From Flavobacteriaceae bacterium (GTDB taxonomy: Bacteria; Bacteroidota; Bacteroidia; Flavobacteriales; Flavobacteriaceae): a stretch of 64,000 nucleotides of DNA. Shown in pieces: positions 36,794 through 46,684 of this stretch (its first letter is position 1; each line of letters opens with the position of its first letter). The position numbers and the translations under genes are program-made. The notes below the pieces were generated by a model, which ran no database searches, was not told where the DNA came from, and worked only from the letters and a program-made list of their open reading frames with translations. The DNA lies in assembly GCA_017857815.1 (NCBI GenBank), contig JAFMCL010000010.1, positions 1-64,000 on the forward strand, in the 5' to 3' direction.

Positions 36794-37525
36794 ATGGGAC
36801 AGAAAACCAATCCTATCGGGAATCGTTTGGGAATCATCAGAGGTTGGGACTCCAACTGGTACGGTGGAAGAGACTACGGAGATAAACTTGCCGAGGACGA
36901 CAAAATCAGAAAGTATATCCATGCACGTTTGGCAAAAGCCAGTGTGTCGAATGTCATAATCGAGCGTACACTCAAGTTGATTACTCTTACGATTACTACT
37001 GCAAGACCAGGAATTATTATTGGTAAAGCAGGTCAAGAAGTGGATAAGCTTAAAGAAGAATTAAAAAAGATTACCGCTAAAGATATTCAGATTAATATTT
37101 TTGAAATCAAGAGACCTGAATTGGATGCTCATTTAGTAGCGGCAAGTGTTGCTCGTCAGATTGAAAGTCGTATTTCCTATCGTCGTGCTATTAAAATGGC
37201 GATTGCAGCTTCCATGAGAATGAATTCTGAGGGAATCAAAATTCAAATTTCGGGACGATTGAATGGTGCTGAGATGGCACGTTCTGAATCTTATAAAGAA
37301 GGAAGAATTCCATTGTCTACTTTCCGAGCTGATATCGACTATGCATTAGTTGAAGCTCACTCTACTTATGGTAGGTTGGGTATAAAAGTTTGGATCATGA
37401 AAGGTGAGGTTTACGGAAAACGTGAACTCTCTCCTTTAGTTGGAATGTCTAAGAAGACAGGTGGAGGCTCCAACAAAGATGGCAGACAAGGTGGCGGTCG
37501 CCCACAACAAAGAAGAAGAAAATAA
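36794..37525 (+). CDS. rpsC: 30S ribosomal protein S3
   Basis: The 243-residue S3 starts [25 protein letters not shown] and has a type II KH domain with [21 protein letters not shown] (GxxG loop) followed by the C-terminal [40 protein letters not shown] block. S3 helps form the mRNA entry site and ribosomal helicase. The C-terminal tail is Gly-, Gln- and Arg-rich, as is common in this phylum. Confidence 0.98.
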   Translation: MGQKTNPIGNRLGIIRGWDSNWYGGRDYGDKLAEDDKIRKYIHARLAKASVSNVIIERTLKLITLTITTARPGIIIGKAGQEVDKLKEELKKITAKDIQINIFEIKRPELDAHLVAASVARQIESRISYRRAIKMAIAASMRMNSEGIKIQISGRLNGAEMARSESYKEGRIPLSTFRADIDYALVEAHSTYGRLGIKVWIMKGEVYGKRELSPLVGMSKKTGGGSNKDGRQGGGRPQQRRRK

Positions 37526-37549
37526 TTCATCTATAATAAATAGATAATA

Positions 37550-37969
37550 ATGTTACAACCGAAAAGAACAAAATTCCGAAAAGCCCAGAAAGGGAGAATG
37601 AAAGGAATTTCTCAACGTGGAAATCAATTGTCCAACGGAATGTTTGGTATAAAATCACTTGATTCACATTTTATTACCTCTAGACAAATTGAAGCAGCGC
37701 GAATTGCAGCAACACGTTTTATGAAAAGAGAAGGTCAACTTTGGATAAAAATATTTCCAGACAAGCCAATCACCAAGAAACCTCTCGAGGTGAGGATGGG
37801 TAAAGGTAAAGGAGCACCTGAGTATTTTGTTGCTATCGTTAAACCAGGAAGAATCATGTTTGAAATCGCGGGTGTACCGTTGGATGTCGCAAAAGAAGCA
37901 TTAAGGTTAGCTGCGCAGAAATTACCTGTAAAAACGAAGTTTATTATTGCTAGAGATTTTCAAGTCTAA
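37550..37969 (+). CDS. rplP: 50S ribosomal protein L16
   Basis: L16 of 139 residues begins [51 protein letters not shown] and includes [48 protein letters not shown]. It sits at the A-site of the 50S subunit and helps position aminoacyl-tRNA. Normal length; the gene lies 24 bases after rpsC and 12 before rpmC. Confidence 0.98.
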   Translation: MLQPKRTKFRKAQKGRMKGISQRGNQLSNGMFGIKSLDSHFITSRQIEAARIAATRFMKREGQLWIKIFPDKPITKKPLEVRMGKGKGAPEYFVAIVKPGRIMFEIAGVPLDVAKEALRLAAQKLPVKTKFIIARDFQV

Positions 37970-37981
37970 TTAAAAAGTATT

Positions 37982-38167
37982 ATGAAATCATCAGAAATCA
38001 AACTATTATCCGTTGAAGACTTGCAAGACAAGTTGGTTGAATCAAAGAAACAACTTTCGGACTTAAAACTAAATCATGCTGTTTCTCCTTTAGAAAACCC
38101 AATGCAAATTAAAAACGTTAGAAGAACAGTAGCAAGAATCTTAACCGCAATAGCAGCTAAGCAATAA
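37982..38167 (+). CDS. rpmC: 50S ribosomal protein L29
   Basis: This 61-residue protein forms the expected two long helices (KSSEIKLLSVEDLQDKLVESKKQLSDLKLNHAVSPLENPMQIKNVRRTVARILT). L29 lies near the exit tunnel next to L23. Short but the order rplP-rpmC-rpsQ and the NPMQIKNVRRTVARILT motif leave little doubt. Confidence 0.96.
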   Translation: MKSSEIKLLSVEDLQDKLVESKKQLSDLKLNHAVSPLENPMQIKNVRRTVARILTAIAAKQ

Positions 38168-38185
38168 GAAATCATCGTCTAAGAC

Positions 38186-38443
38186 ATGGAAAAAAGAAAT
38201 TTAAGAAAAGATCGAATTGGTATTGTAACTAGTAATAAAATGGAAAAATCCATTGTAGTTGCAGAAGTAAAACGTGTAAAACATCCTATGTATGGGAAGT
38301 TCGTTTTAAAGACCAAGAAATATGTCGCTCACGATGACAAGAACGATTGTAACATCGGCGATACAGTAAAGATTATGGAGACGCGCCCTTTGAGTAAGTC
38401 AAAGTGCTGGCGTTTAGTAGAAATCATTGAAAGAGCAAAGTAG
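38186..38443 (+). CDS. rpsQ: 30S ribosomal protein S17
   Basis: S17 of 85 residues with [74 protein letters not shown], an OB-fold protein that binds the 5' domain of 16S rRNA and is a primary assembly factor. It is three bases before rplN, in the usual order. Nothing unusual was seen. Confidence 0.97.
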   Translation: MEKRNLRKDRIGIVTSNKMEKSIVVAEVKRVKHPMYGKFVLKTKKYVAHDDKNDCNIGDTVKIMETRPLSKSKCWRLVEIIERAK

Positions 38444-38446
38444 AAA

Positions 38447-38815
38447 ATGTTACAGCAAGAATCAAGATTAAAAGTAGCCGATAATACTGGCGCCAAAGAA
38501 GTTCTAACAATTAGAGTTTTGGGTGGAACTAAGAGACGTTATGCGTCTTTGGGTGACAAAATTGTGGTTACCGTAAAAGAGGCTTCGCCTTCAGGTACTG
38601 TAAAAAAGGGTCAAGTATCGACTGCAGTGGTTGTTCGCACAACTAAAGAAGTTCGACGCGCAGATGGATCCTACATTCGTTTTGATGACAATGCTTGTGT
38701 ATTGTTAAATCCAACGGGCGAGATGAGAGGAACTCGTGTTTTCGGACCGGTTGCTCGTGAACTTCGCGACAAGCAGTTTATGAAGATTGTTTCACTAGCA
38801 CCTGAGGTACTATAA
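38447..38815 (+). CDS. rplN: 50S ribosomal protein L14
   Basis: The 122-residue L14 starts [46 protein letters not shown] and ends with [28 protein letters not shown], matching the family end to end. L14 forms an intersubunit bridge with 16S helix 14 and is the binding site of the silencing factor RsfS. It opens the spc-type block, here without a separate promoter. Confidence 0.98.
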   Translation: MLQQESRLKVADNTGAKEVLTIRVLGGTKRRYASLGDKIVVTVKEASPSGTVKKGQVSTAVVVRTTKEVRRADGSYIRFDDNACVLLNPTGEMRGTRVFGPVARELRDKQFMKIVSLAPEVL

Positions 38816-38823
38816 CTTTTATT

Positions 38824-39138
38824 ATGATGAAGATTAAAATAAAAAAAGACGATAAAGTTTTGGTAATAGCTGGAGAGCACAAAGGCTCCGAAGGTAAAGT
38901 TGTCAAAATTATAAGAGAAAAAAATAGGGCCATTGTCGAGGGTGTTAATTTGATCAAAAAACACACAAAACCTAGTGCCCAGAACCCACAAGGAGGTATC
39001 ATTGAGAAAGAAGCTGCCATCCACGTTTCAAACCTTTCACTGGTTTCATCAGAAGGAAATGCTACGAGAGTAGGTTTCCGTATTGAGGAAGATGGTAAGA
39101 AGGTTCGTTTCGCTAAAAAAAATAACGAAGTAGTATAA
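38824..39138 (+). CDS. rplX: 50S ribosomal protein L24
   Basis: L24 of 104 residues with a KOW motif ([44 protein letters not shown]) and the [21 protein letters not shown] block. It is one of the two initiators of 50S assembly. Its TAA overlaps the rplE ATG by one base. Two adjacent ATG codons are possible starts. Confidence 0.97.
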   Translation: MMKIKIKKDDKVLVIAGEHKGSEGKVVKIIREKNRAIVEGVNLIKKHTKPSAQNPQGGIIEKEAAIHVSNLSLVSSEGNATRVGFRIEEDGKKVRFAKKNNEVV

Positions 39139-39689
39139 TGAGCTATCAATCTAGACTTAAGAAAGAATATAACGATCGCATCGTTCCCTCATTAAAAGAA
39201 GAGTTTGCTTACAAAAATGTAATGCAAGTTCCTCGATTAGAGAAAATTGTGTTGAGTCGTGGAGTAGGTGACGCTGTTGCTGATAAGAAACTTATCGAAT
39301 ATGCAGTAGATGAATTAACTACCATTACTGGTCAAAAAGCAATTTCTACCCTTTCAAAAAAGGATGTTGCTGCTTTTAAACTACGTAAAGGAATGCCCAT
39401 CGGCGCAAAAGTTACCCTAAGAGGGGAACGCATGTATGAGTTTCTCGATCGTTTAGTTACTGCTGCTTTGCCACGTGTTCGTGATTTTCAGGGTGTAAAG
39501 GCTACAGGATTTGACGGAAGAGGAAATTATAATCTCGGAATTACAGAGCAAATTATTTTTCCTGAAATTGACATCGATAAAGTGAATAAAATATCAGGAA
39601 TGGACATCTCATTTGTAACCACTGCGAAAACAGATAAGGAAGCAAAGTCATTGTTGAAAGAACTAGGTTTACCATTTAAAAAGAATTAG
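39138..39689 (+). CDS. rplE: 50S ribosomal protein L5
   Basis: The 183-residue L5 has [64 protein letters not shown] and the [22 protein letters not shown] block, all standard. It binds 5S rRNA and contacts the P-site tRNA. Its start overlaps the rplX stop (TAATG), so the two are probably translationally coupled. Confidence 0.98.
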   Translation: MSYQSRLKKEYNDRIVPSLKEEFAYKNVMQVPRLEKIVLSRGVGDAVADKKLIEYAVDELTTITGQKAISTLSKKDVAAFKLRKGMPIGAKVTLRGERMYEFLDRLVTAALPRVRDFQGVKATGFDGRGNYNLGITEQIIFPEIDIDKVNKISGMDISFVTTAKTDKEAKSLLKELGLPFKKN

Positions 39690-39691
39690 AT

Positions 39692-39961
39692 ATGGCTAAA
39701 GAATCAATGAAAGCTCGCGAAGTTAAACGAGCAAAAACGGTTGCCAAATATGCTGCAAAAAGAAAAGCCCTCAAAGAGGCTGGGGATTATGAAGGATTGC
39801 AGAAGTTGCCTAAAAACGCGTCTCCAGTTAGATTACACAATCGTTGTAAATTAACCGGTCGTCCAAAAGGGTACATTCGTCAGTTTGGAATCTCGAGGGT
39901 AACCTTTCGTGAGATGGCCAATAAAGGTTTAATCCCAGGTGTAACAAAAGCCAGTTGGTAA
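39692..39961 (+). CDS. rpsN: 30S ribosomal protein S14, long zinc-free type
   Basis: At 89 residues this is the long C-minus type of S14, as in E. coli: it has [45 protein letters not shown] and lacks the two CxxC pairs of the 61-residue zinc-binding form. S14 sits in the 30S head and assembles late. The zinc-free state is shared with S4, L36 and AccD in this window. Confidence 0.97.
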   Translation: MAKESMKAREVKRAKTVAKYAAKRKALKEAGDYEGLQKLPKNASPVRLHNRCKLTGRPKGYIRQFGISRVTFREMANKGLIPGVTKASW

Positions 39962-39980
39962 TAAAAAATTAAGTTAAATT

Positions 39981-40382
39981 ATGTTTACAGATCCTATTGC
40001 AGATTTTTTAACCCGAATTCGAAACGCCAGTATGGCGGGTCATATGGTTGTCGATATACCAGCGTCTAACCTTAAGAAGGAGATTACAAAAATATTATTT
40101 GATCAAGGGTATGTCTTGAGTTATAAATTTGAAGACACTTCCAATCATCAAGGGAACATCAAAATTGCCCTTAAGTATAATAAGATGACGAAGGAACCCG
40201 TTATTAAAAAAATTCAAAGAATCAGCACGCCTGGTTTAAGAAAGTATTCCTCTTCCGATGAATTTCCACGTGTACTTAACGGATTAGGAATTTCTATTGT
40301 TTCTACTTCCAAAGGAGTAATGACAGGAAAGCAGGCTAACCAACATAATGTTGGTGGAGAATTACTTTGTTACGTTTATTAA
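39981..40382 (+). CDS. rpsH: 30S ribosomal protein S8
   Basis: S8 of 133 residues with DPIADFLTRIRNASMAGHMVVDIPASNLKKEITKILFDQGYV and the C-terminal RVLNGLGISIVSTSKGVMTGKQANQHNVGGELLCYVY. It binds 16S helix 21 and in E. coli represses the spc operon by binding its own mRNA; no such site was identified here. The gene is 19 bases after rpsN. Confidence 0.98.
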   Translation: MFTDPIADFLTRIRNASMAGHMVVDIPASNLKKEITKILFDQGYVLSYKFEDTSNHQGNIKIALKYNKMTKEPVIKKIQRISTPGLRKYSSSDEFPRVLNGLGISIVSTSKGVMTGKQANQHNVGGELLCYVY

Positions 40383-40407
40383 AAAATAAAGTTAAAAATT
40401 AACTAGA

Positions 40408-40950
40408 ATGTCAAGAATAGGTAAAAATCCCATAAGCATCCCGGAAGGTGTCAGTGTCGACATCCAAAGCGATAAGATTATTGTAAAAGGGAAATTAGGT
40501 GAATTGACTCAAGACTACAGTGAAGTTTCTTTTGTTATTGAAGACAATGTTATTACGGTAACACGTCCTTCTGAGAGTAAAAGCCACAAAGCAAAGCATG
40601 GTCTTTATCGTTCACTTGTATATAATATGATCGAAGGAGTATCGAAAGGTTACAAAAAAGAATTGGAATTGGTAGGTGTTGGATATAGAGCCAGCAATCA
40701 AGGACAAATTTTAGACCTTGCTCTTGGTTTCTCACACAACATACTTTTTGACATTGCTCCGGAAGTTAAAATCGAAACTATTTCAGAAAAAGGTAAGAAT
40801 CCTATCATCAAACTTGCTTCATACGACAAGCAACTTTTGGGTTATATCGCAGCGAAGATCAGATCGTTTAGAAAACCTGAGCCTTACAAAGGAAAAGGGG
40901 TAAGATTCGTAGGAGAACAAGTAAGAAGAAAAGCAGGTAAATCAGCTTAA
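40408..40950 (+). CDS. rplF: 50S ribosomal protein L6
   Basis: The 180-residue L6 begins SRIGKNPISIPEGVSVDI and contains the two related alpha-beta domains, ending in YDKQLLGYIAAKIRSFRKPEPYKGKGVRFVGEQVRRKAGKSA, the L6 signature. It sits near the sarcin-ricin loop and the factor-binding site. It is 25 bases after rpsH and nine before rplR. No odd features. Confidence 0.98.
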   Translation: MSRIGKNPISIPEGVSVDIQSDKIIVKGKLGELTQDYSEVSFVIEDNVITVTRPSESKSHKAKHGLYRSLVYNMIEGVSKGYKKELELVGVGYRASNQGQILDLALGFSHNILFDIAPEVKIETISEKGKNPIIKLASYDKQLLGYIAAKIRSFRKPEPYKGKGVRFVGEQVRRKAGKSA

Positions 40951-40959
40951 AATACAGCT

Positions 40960-41319
40960 ATGGCATTAACAAAAACAGCAAGAAGACATCGGATTCGTTT
41001 AAGAATCAGAAAAACAGTTACCGGAACTGCAGCGAACCCACGTTTGTCTGTTTACCGAAGTAACAAAGAAATATACGCACAAGTAATTGATGACGTTAGT
41101 GGAAAAACAATGGTTGCCGCTTCTTCCCGAGATAAGGAAGTAGTTGAGGCTAAGCTAGAAAACAAGTCTGCAGTTGCTGAGTTGGTAGGAAAGCTTATCG
41201 GAGAACGTTCAACCAAAGCTGGTTTGACAAGCATCCGTTTTGACAGAGGAGGCTATTTGTATCATGGGAGAGTAAAATCCCTTGCAGAGGGTGCTAGAGA
41301 AGCAGGTTTAAAATTTTAA
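40960..41319 (+). CDS. rplR: 50S ribosomal protein L18
   Basis: L18 of 119 residues: [40 protein letters not shown] followed by [36 protein letters not shown]. It binds 5S rRNA with L5 and helps deliver it to the 50S subunit. Standard length and position, with nine bases on either side to its neighbours. Confidence 0.98.
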   Translation: MALTKTARRHRIRLRIRKTVTGTAANPRLSVYRSNKEIYAQVIDDVSGKTMVAASSRDKEVVEAKLENKSAVAELVGKLIGERSTKAGLTSIRFDRGGYLYHGRVKSLAEGAREAGLKF

Positions 41320-41328
41320 AAAATAACT

Positions 41329-41853
41329 ATGTATCAAGATTATAAAAACGTTGAATTAGTAAAACCTGCAGGGCTTGATTTAAAAGACCGTTTGGTTGGC
41401 GTTCAGCGTGTAACTAAGGTAACAAAAGGTGGACGTGCTTTTGGATTCTCCGCGATTGTCGTTGTAGGAGATGAAAATGGAGTAGTAGGTCAGGGATTAG
41501 GGAAATCTAAGGAAGTTTCTGAAGCGATTGCCAAGGCAGTTGAAGATGCAAAGAAAAACTTAGTTCGAATTCCATTGGATCGTGGGACTATTCCTCATGA
41601 ACAAAAGGGGAAATATGGCGGAGCAAGAGTTTTTTTGAAGCCAGCATCAGAAGGTACTGGAGTTATTGCCGGTGGAGCTGTTAGAGCTGTACTTGAGGCT
41701 GTAGGAGTACACAATGTGCTTTCCAAATCTCAGGGTTCTTCTAACCCGCACAACGTTGTCAAAGCAACTTTTGACGCTTTGTTACAATTGAGAAGCCCAC
41801 AAACCATAGCCAAGCAAAGAGGAGTTAGTTTGGATAAAGTATTTAACGGATAA
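41329..41853 (+). CDS. rpsE: 30S ribosomal protein S5
   Basis: S5 of 174 residues, with the double-stranded-RNA-like domain ([49 protein letters not shown]) and the C-terminal [43 protein letters not shown]. It contributes to translational accuracy and the mRNA entry tunnel. The spectinomycin loop (VTKGGRA) has the ordinary residues. rpmD follows 11 bases later. Confidence 0.98.
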   Translation: MYQDYKNVELVKPAGLDLKDRLVGVQRVTKVTKGGRAFGFSAIVVVGDENGVVGQGLGKSKEVSEAIAKAVEDAKKNLVRIPLDRGTIPHEQKGKYGGARVFLKPASEGTGVIAGGAVRAVLEAVGVHNVLSKSQGSSNPHNVVKATFDALLQLRSPQTIAKQRGVSLDKVFNG

Positions 41854-41864
41854 GCATTTTTATC

Positions 41865-42044
41865 ATGGCCAAAATAATAGTAACACAAGTAAAAAGTAGT
41901 ATCAAAAGAATGCAATCTCAAAAAAGAACACTTGAAGCTTTGGGCTTAAGGGGTATCGGAAAAGAGGTCACTCATGAAACTACTCCAAGTATTCTTGGAA
42001 TGATCGACAAAGTAAAACATTTAGTTAAAACTACAGAAGCATAA
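41865..42044 (+). CDS. rpmD: 50S ribosomal protein L30
   Basis: This 59-codon gene encodes MAKIIVTQVKSSIKRMQSQK followed by RTLEALGLRGIGKEVTHETTPSILGMIDKVKHLVK, the typical bacterial L30 with the QKRTLEALGLR motif. It fills the gap between rpsE and rplO exactly where L30 is expected. It lies two bases before rplO. L30 is absent in some bacterial groups but retained here. Confidence 0.96.
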   Translation: MAKIIVTQVKSSIKRMQSQKRTLEALGLRGIGKEVTHETTPSILGMIDKVKHLVKTTEA

Positions 42045-42046
42045 AC

Positions 42047-42499
42047 ATGAGTTTGAATAATCTAAAACCAGCAAGCGGATCGACGCAAAAATTAGGTAAG
42101 CGTGTGGGACGTGGAGAAGGCTCCGGAAAAGGAGGTACTGCTACACGTGGTCACAAAGGAGCTAAGTCGCGATCTGGATATTCTAAAAAAATCGGTTTTG
42201 AAGGAGGTCAAATGCCATTACAGCGACGAGTTCCTAAATTCGGTTTTAAAAACATTAATCGTGTTGATTATAAAGGAGTCAACCTGGACACCCTTCAAGA
42301 ATTAGTTACTGATAAAAAAATTAAAAATGAAGTTTCTTTTGATAACTTCGTTGAGCTGAGACTGGTTGGTAAAACCGAATTACTGAAAATTTTGGGTAGA
42401 GGAAAGCTTGAGACTGCCTTAAAAATTCATGCACATAAATTTTCTGCAACTGCGAAAGCGGCTATTGAAGCGGCTGGAGGAGAAGCTATTACCCTATAA
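42047..42499 (+). CDS. rplO: 50S ribosomal protein L15
   Basis: L15 of 150 residues has the glycine- and basic-rich N-terminal tail (KRVGRGEGSGKGGTATRGHKGAKSRSGYSKKIGFEGGQMPLQRRVPKFGF) that penetrates the 23S core and the C-terminal globular domain ending FSATAKAAIEAAGGEAITL. It is a late assembly protein. It stands directly before secY, as in most spc operons. Confidence 0.98.
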   Translation: MSLNNLKPASGSTQKLGKRVGRGEGSGKGGTATRGHKGAKSRSGYSKKIGFEGGQMPLQRRVPKFGFKNINRVDYKGVNLDTLQELVTDKKIKNEVSFDNFVELRLVGKTELLKILGRGKLETALKIHAHKFSATAKAAIEAAGGEAITL

Positions 42500-42508
42500 T
42501 CTTATTTG

Positions 42509-43858
42509 ATGAAGAAGTTTATCGAGACCATATTAAATATTTACAACATTCAGGAGTTGCGTGGGAGAATTATCACCACACTCTCATTGTTGTTGGTTTA
42601 TCGTTTGGGTGCTCAAATTGTACTGCCCGGAATTGATTCAGTTCAACTTGCTGCACTTTCAAGTCGTGCAGATGGCGGTGGACTTCTCGGTATTTTAAAC
42701 GCCTTCACAGGAGGTGCTTTTGCTAACGCATCTGTTTTTGCACTTGGAATTATGCCTTATATTTCTGCATCGATTGTTGTTCAATTGATGGGAATTGCGG
42801 TTCCTTATCTACAGAAACTTCAGAAAGAAGGTGAAAGCGGTAATAAAAAAAGAAATCAAATTACTCGTTGGTTGACAATATTAATTTGTGTTGTTCAAGC
42901 ACCAGCCTATCTATATGGACTTTCTGCATTAGGGGTTCCAGACAGTGCTTTTATTCTTGGTCGTGGCCCTTTATTTATGATATCTTCGGTTATTATTTTG
43001 GTGACAGGAACAATATTTGCAATGTGGCTAGGAGAAAAGATTACAGACAAAGGAATTGGAAACGGAATCTCCATTTTAATTATGGTGGGTATCATTGCTA
43101 ACCTTCCACTTTCATTCACACAGGAATTTGTTTCTCGTGTTTCTGAAAATAACGGGGGTTTAATGATGATCTTAATCGAGTTGGTTATATGGGTTGTAAT
43201 TATACTTCTTAGTATTCTTCTGGTAATGGCGGTTCGTCAAATTCCGGTTCAATATGCAAGAAGGACTGCAGCAGGTACGAATGAGAAGAACGTTTTCGGA
43301 TCTCGTCAATACATTCCATTAAAATTAAATGCTTCTGGTGTAATGCCAATTATATTTGCTCAAGCATTAATGTTTGCTCCAGCTTATATCGGAGGGGCAA
43401 TGGGAGAAACAACAGTAGGGCAGTGGATGCAAACTAATTTTTCAGATATCTTTGGCCTTTGGTACAATGTTTTATTTGCTTTATTAATAATCATTTTCAC
43501 CTATTTTTATACTGCAATTACAGTTCCTACCAATAAAATGTCAGACGATCTGAAACGAAGTGGTGGATTTGTTCCTGGGATACGTCCTGGAAATGACACC
43601 TCTGAGTTTTTAGATACTGTCATGTCTCACATTACATTTCCTGGTTCCTTGTTCTTAGCTGCCGTTGCTGTTTTTCCAGCAGTAGTCGTTAAGTTATTTG
43701 GAATGCAACAAGGATGGGCTTTATTTTATGGTGGAACCTCACTCTTAATTATGGTGGGTGTTGCAATTGATACAATACAGCAGGTTAATTCTTATTTGTT
43801 AAATAGACACTATGATGGACTGATGTCCAAGACAGGTAAAAATAGAAGAACTTCATAA
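42509..43858 (+). CDS. secY: protein translocase channel subunit SecY
   Basis: SecY is the pore of the Sec translocon in the inner membrane. The 449-residue protein has about ten hydrophobic helices, with [18 protein letters not shown] (helix 2), [18 protein letters not shown] (helix 4), the cytoplasmic loop [14 protein letters not shown] and [22 protein letters not shown]. The frame begins at TTG 42506 but the immediately following ATG at 42509 is the likely start. It is nine bases after rplO and four before infA; adk and map, often found here, are missing. Confidence 0.97.
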   Translation: MKKFIETILNIYNIQELRGRIITTLSLLLVYRLGAQIVLPGIDSVQLAALSSRADGGGLLGILNAFTGGAFANASVFALGIMPYISASIVVQLMGIAVPYLQKLQKEGESGNKKRNQITRWLTILICVVQAPAYLYGLSALGVPDSAFILGRGPLFMISSVIILVTGTIFAMWLGEKITDKGIGNGISILIMVGIIANLPLSFTQEFVSRVSENNGGLMMILIELVIWVVIILLSILLVMAVRQIPVQYARRTAAGTNEKNVFGSRQYIPLKLNASGVMPIIFAQALMFAPAYIGGAMGETTVGQWMQTNFSDIFGLWYNVLFALLIIIFTYFYTAITVPTNKMSDDLKRSGGFVPGIRPGNDTSEFLDTVMSHITFPGSLFLAAVAVFPAVVVKLFGMQQGWALFYGGTSLLIMVGVAIDTIQQVNSYLLNRHYDGLMSKTGKNRRTS

Positions 43859-43862
43859 GAAT

Positions 43863-44078
43863 ATGGCTAAACAAGCAGCAATTGAACAGGAAGGTACCAT
43901 CATCGAAGCATTGTCCAACGCAATGTTCAGAGTGGAGTTAGAAAATGGTCATGTAGTTACCGCGCATATTTCTGGTAAGATGCGTTTACATTATATAAAA
44001 TTATTACCAGGAGATAAAGTTAAATTAGAAATGAGTCCTTACGATTTGAGTAAAGCAAGGATTACTTATAGATTTTAA
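43863..44078 (+). CDS. infA: translation initiation factor IF-1
   Basis: A 71-residue OB-fold protein, [20 protein letters not shown] then [50 protein letters not shown], matching IF-1 throughout. IF-1 occupies the 30S A site during initiation and stimulates IF-2 and IF-3. Its location between secY and rpmJ is common in this group. Confidence 0.98.
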   Translation: MAKQAAIEQEGTIIEALSNAMFRVELENGHVVTAHISGKMRLHYIKLLPGDKVKLEMSPYDLSKARITYRF

Positions 44079-44090
44079 AAGTAAAAAACA

Positions 44091-44207
44091 ATGAAAGTAA
44101 GAGCTTCCATAAAGAAAAGAAGTGCTGAGTGCAAAATCGTTCGCCGAAAAGGACGTTTGTACGTAATTAACAAAAAGAATCCTCGATTCAAACAAAGACA
44201 AGGTTAA
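44091..44207 (+). CDS. rpmJ: 50S ribosomal protein L36, cysteine-poor type
   Basis: This 38-codon gene reads [20 protein letters not shown], then [18 protein letters not shown], the L36 pattern. The zinc-ribbon form has Cys at 11, 14 and 27; here only Cys14 remains (Ser11, Asn27 or neighbouring residue), so the zinc site is lost. It lies between infA and rpsM, the normal place. Confidence 0.96.
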   Translation: MKVRASIKKRSAECKIVRRKGRLYVINKKNPRFKQRQG

Positions 44208-44210
44208 ATT

Positions 44211-44585
44211 ATGGCTAGAATATCAGGAGTAGACATTCCCAAGCAAAAAAGAGGTGTAATCGCCCTTACCTATATATATGGTATTGGGGATAGCCGAGCA
44301 AAAAATATTTTGGCGGAAGCTAAAGTAAATGAAAACACTAAAGTTTCTGATTGGACGGACGATGAGACCGGAAGAATTCGTGAAGTGGTAGGTGCCTTCA
44401 AAATTGAAGGGGAATTACGCTCGGAATTACAATTAAACATCAAACGTTTAATGGACATCGGTTGTTACCGAGGAATCCGTCACAGGTCTGGATTACCCTT
44501 ACGAGGTCAACGCACCAAAAACAACTCTCGTACTCGTAAAGGAAAAAGAAAAACAGTTGCTAATAAAAAGAAAGTAACTAAATAA
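44211..44585 (+). CDS. rpsM: 30S ribosomal protein S13
   Basis: S13 of 124 residues: [36 protein letters not shown] with the helix-two-turn-helix region, and the basic [32 protein letters not shown] tail that reaches the P-site tRNA. It forms bridges to the 50S. Three bases after rpmJ and nine before rpsK, it begins the alpha block without a separate promoter. Confidence 0.98.
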   Translation: MARISGVDIPKQKRGVIALTYIYGIGDSRAKNILAEAKVNENTKVSDWTDDETGRIREVVGAFKIEGELRSELQLNIKRLMDIGCYRGIRHRSGLPLRGQRTKNNSRTRKGKRKTVANKKKVTK

Positions 44586-44594
44586 TAATTAGCT

Positions 44595-44978
44595 ATGGCA
44601 AAAGTTACAAACAAAAAGCGTAAAGTCATTGTTGAAGCAAACGGTGAAGCTCACATAAACGCCTCTTTTAACAATATCATCATTTCTTTGACCAACAACA
44701 AAGGAGAAGTTATCTCTTGGTCATCTGCAGGAAAGATGGGTTTTAGAGGTTCAAAGAAAAATACACCTTATGCTGCACAAACAGCTGCTGAAGATTGTTC
44801 AAAAGTTGCAATCGAAGCCGGCTTACGTAAAGTGAAAGTTTTCGTAAAAGGTCCAGGTAATGGTCGTGAATCAGCGATAAGAACGCTTCACAATTCTGGG
44901 ATTGAGGTAACAGAAATTGTTGATGTTACGCCACTACCACACAATGGCTGTCGCCCACCAAAAAGAAGAAGAGTATAA
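44595..44978 (+). CDS. rpsK: 30S ribosomal protein S11
   Basis: S11 of 127 residues with [55 protein letters not shown] and the C-terminal [26 protein letters not shown]. It forms part of the platform next to the Shine-Dalgarno/anti-SD site. It is followed by 62 bases before rpsD, the longest gap within the ribosomal run; I saw no promoter in that gap. Confidence 0.98.
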   Translation: MAKVTNKKRKVIVEANGEAHINASFNNIIISLTNNKGEVISWSSAGKMGFRGSKKNTPYAAQTAAEDCSKVAIEAGLRKVKVFVKGPGNGRESAIRTLHNSGIEVTEIVDVTPLPHNGCRPPKRRRV

Positions 44979-45040
44979 CAATAAATGCTATCGAAGGATT
45001 AATTAGACCTTAATTCATAGCTTAATAATAAATAAATAAT

Positions 45041-45646
45041 ATGGCAAGATACATTGGTCCAAAATCAAAGATTGCTCGAAAATTTGGAGAAGCCATTTTC
45101 GGTGCTGATAAATCTTTTGAAAAGAGAAATTACCCTCCAGGACAACACGGGAATACCCGTAGAAGAGGAAAAAAATCAGAATATGCAGTTCAGTTACTGG
45201 AAAAGCAGAAAGCTAAATATACTTATGGTATTCTAGAACGTCAGTTTAAGAATATTTTTGAGAAAGCAAGTTCAAGTAAAGGTGTTACTGGTGAAGTCTT
45301 ACTTCAACTTTGCGAATCAAGATTAGATAATGTAGTCTATCGTTTGGGAGTTGCTCCTTCACGAAGTGGTGCAAGACAATTGGTGTCTCACCGTCACATA
45401 ACTGTTAATGGAAAGATTGTAAACATACCTTCTTATTCTCTGAAAGCTGGAGATGTTGTTGGTGTTAGAGAGAAATCAAAATCTCTAGGAGCTATTACTT
45501 CCTCTTTGGAAGCCAATTCTTCAGTATATGAATGGATGACTTGGAACAGTGAAACTTTTGAAGGAAACTTTGTAAATGTTCCACAGCGTTTGCAGATTCC
45601 AGAAAACATTAAAGAGCAATTGATTGTAGAATTGTATTCAAAATAA
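45041..45646 (+). CDS. rpsD: 30S ribosomal protein S4, zinc-free type
   Basis: S4 of 201 residues with the S4 RNA-binding domain ([42 protein letters not shown]) and the N-terminal segment [36 protein letters not shown]. The N-terminal region, which in many bacteria holds a CxxC...CxxxxC zinc site, has no cysteines here. S4 is a primary 16S binder and, in E. coli, represses the alpha operon. The zinc-free form appears to be the flavobacterial norm. Confidence 0.98.
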   Translation: MARYIGPKSKIARKFGEAIFGADKSFEKRNYPPGQHGNTRRRGKKSEYAVQLLEKQKAKYTYGILERQFKNIFEKASSSKGVTGEVLLQLCESRLDNVVYRLGVAPSRSGARQLVSHRHITVNGKIVNIPSYSLKAGDVVGVREKSKSLGAITSSLEANSSVYEWMTWNSETFEGNFVNVPQRLQIPENIKEQLIVELYSK

Positions 45647-45670
45647 TTTTAAAATTAAGGAAGTAAAACT

Positions 45671-46663
45671 ATGGCTATATTAAATTTCCAAAAACCCGAT
45701 AAAGTTATAATGATCGACTCTTCTGAGTTCGAAGGCAAGTTTGAATTTCGCCCTCTTGAGCCTGGATATGGTCTGACTGTTGGTAACGCATTGAGACGAG
45801 TATTGCTTTCTTCTCTGGAAGGGTTTGCAATAACTACTGTCAAAATCGAAAGTGTTGAACATGAGTTTTCAACCATTCCCGGAGTTGTTGAAGACGTTAC
45901 CGAAATCATTCTTAACTTAAAACAAATTCGTTTTAAGAGACAAATAGAGGATATTGAAGAAGAAACAGTTACTGTAACTGTAGGTGGTCAAGATCAACTC
46001 AAAGCAGCAGACTTACAAAAATTTATTTCTGGATTTCAAGTGCTTAATCCTGACATGGTGATCTGTAACCTTGAAAAAGGAGTTCAGTTAAACATGGAGA
46101 TTAGTATTGAAAAAGGACGTGGATATGTTCCTGCCGAAGTAAATAAAAAAGCAAATGCACCTTTCGGAGCTATCGCAATAGATTCTATCTTCACACCCGT
46201 TAAAAATGTCAAATACAGCATCGAAAACTATCGTGTTGAACAAAAAACAGATTACGAAAAACTTGTTTTTGAAATTATCACTGACGGTTCTATCCATCCA
46301 AAAGATGCGTTAACTGAGGCCGCTAAAACATTGATTCACCATTTCCTTTTATTTTCGGATGAAAGAATCACATTAGAAGCTGACGAAATCGCTCAGACTG
46401 AGACCTATGATGAGGAATCACTTCACATGCGTCAATTGCTTAAAACAAAATTAATAGACATGGATCTTTCTGTTCGTGCGCTAAACTGTTTGAAGGCAGC
46501 AGAGGTTGATACCCTAGGTGACCTAGTATCTTACAACAAAAACGATCTAATGAAATTCAGAAACTTTGGAAAGAAATCCTTGACAGAGTTAGAAGAATTG
46601 GTAGTTCTTAAAGGTCTTTCCTTTGGGATGGACTTGGCCAAGTATAAATTAGATAAGGACTAA
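45671..46663 (+). CDS. rpoA: DNA-directed RNA polymerase subunit alpha
   Basis: The 330-residue alpha subunit has the N-terminal dimerisation domain ([37 protein letters not shown], residues about 20-60; [29 protein letters not shown]) and the C-terminal DNA- and activator-binding domain ([46 protein letters not shown], about 260-310). It nucleates RNA polymerase assembly. Between rpsD and rplQ as in most bacteria. Confidence 0.98.
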   Translation: MAILNFQKPDKVIMIDSSEFEGKFEFRPLEPGYGLTVGNALRRVLLSSLEGFAITTVKIESVEHEFSTIPGVVEDVTEIILNLKQIRFKRQIEDIEEETVTVTVGGQDQLKAADLQKFISGFQVLNPDMVICNLEKGVQLNMEISIEKGRGYVPAEVNKKANAPFGAIAIDSIFTPVKNVKYSIENYRVEQKTDYEKLVFEIITDGSIHPKDALTEAAKTLIHHFLLFSDERITLEADEIAQTETYDEESLHMRQLLKTKLIDMDLSVRALNCLKAAEVDTLGDLVSYNKNDLMKFRNFGKKSLTELEELVVLKGLSFGMDLAKYKLDKD

Positions 46664-46684
46664 TAAACAGCATATTTAGATAAA

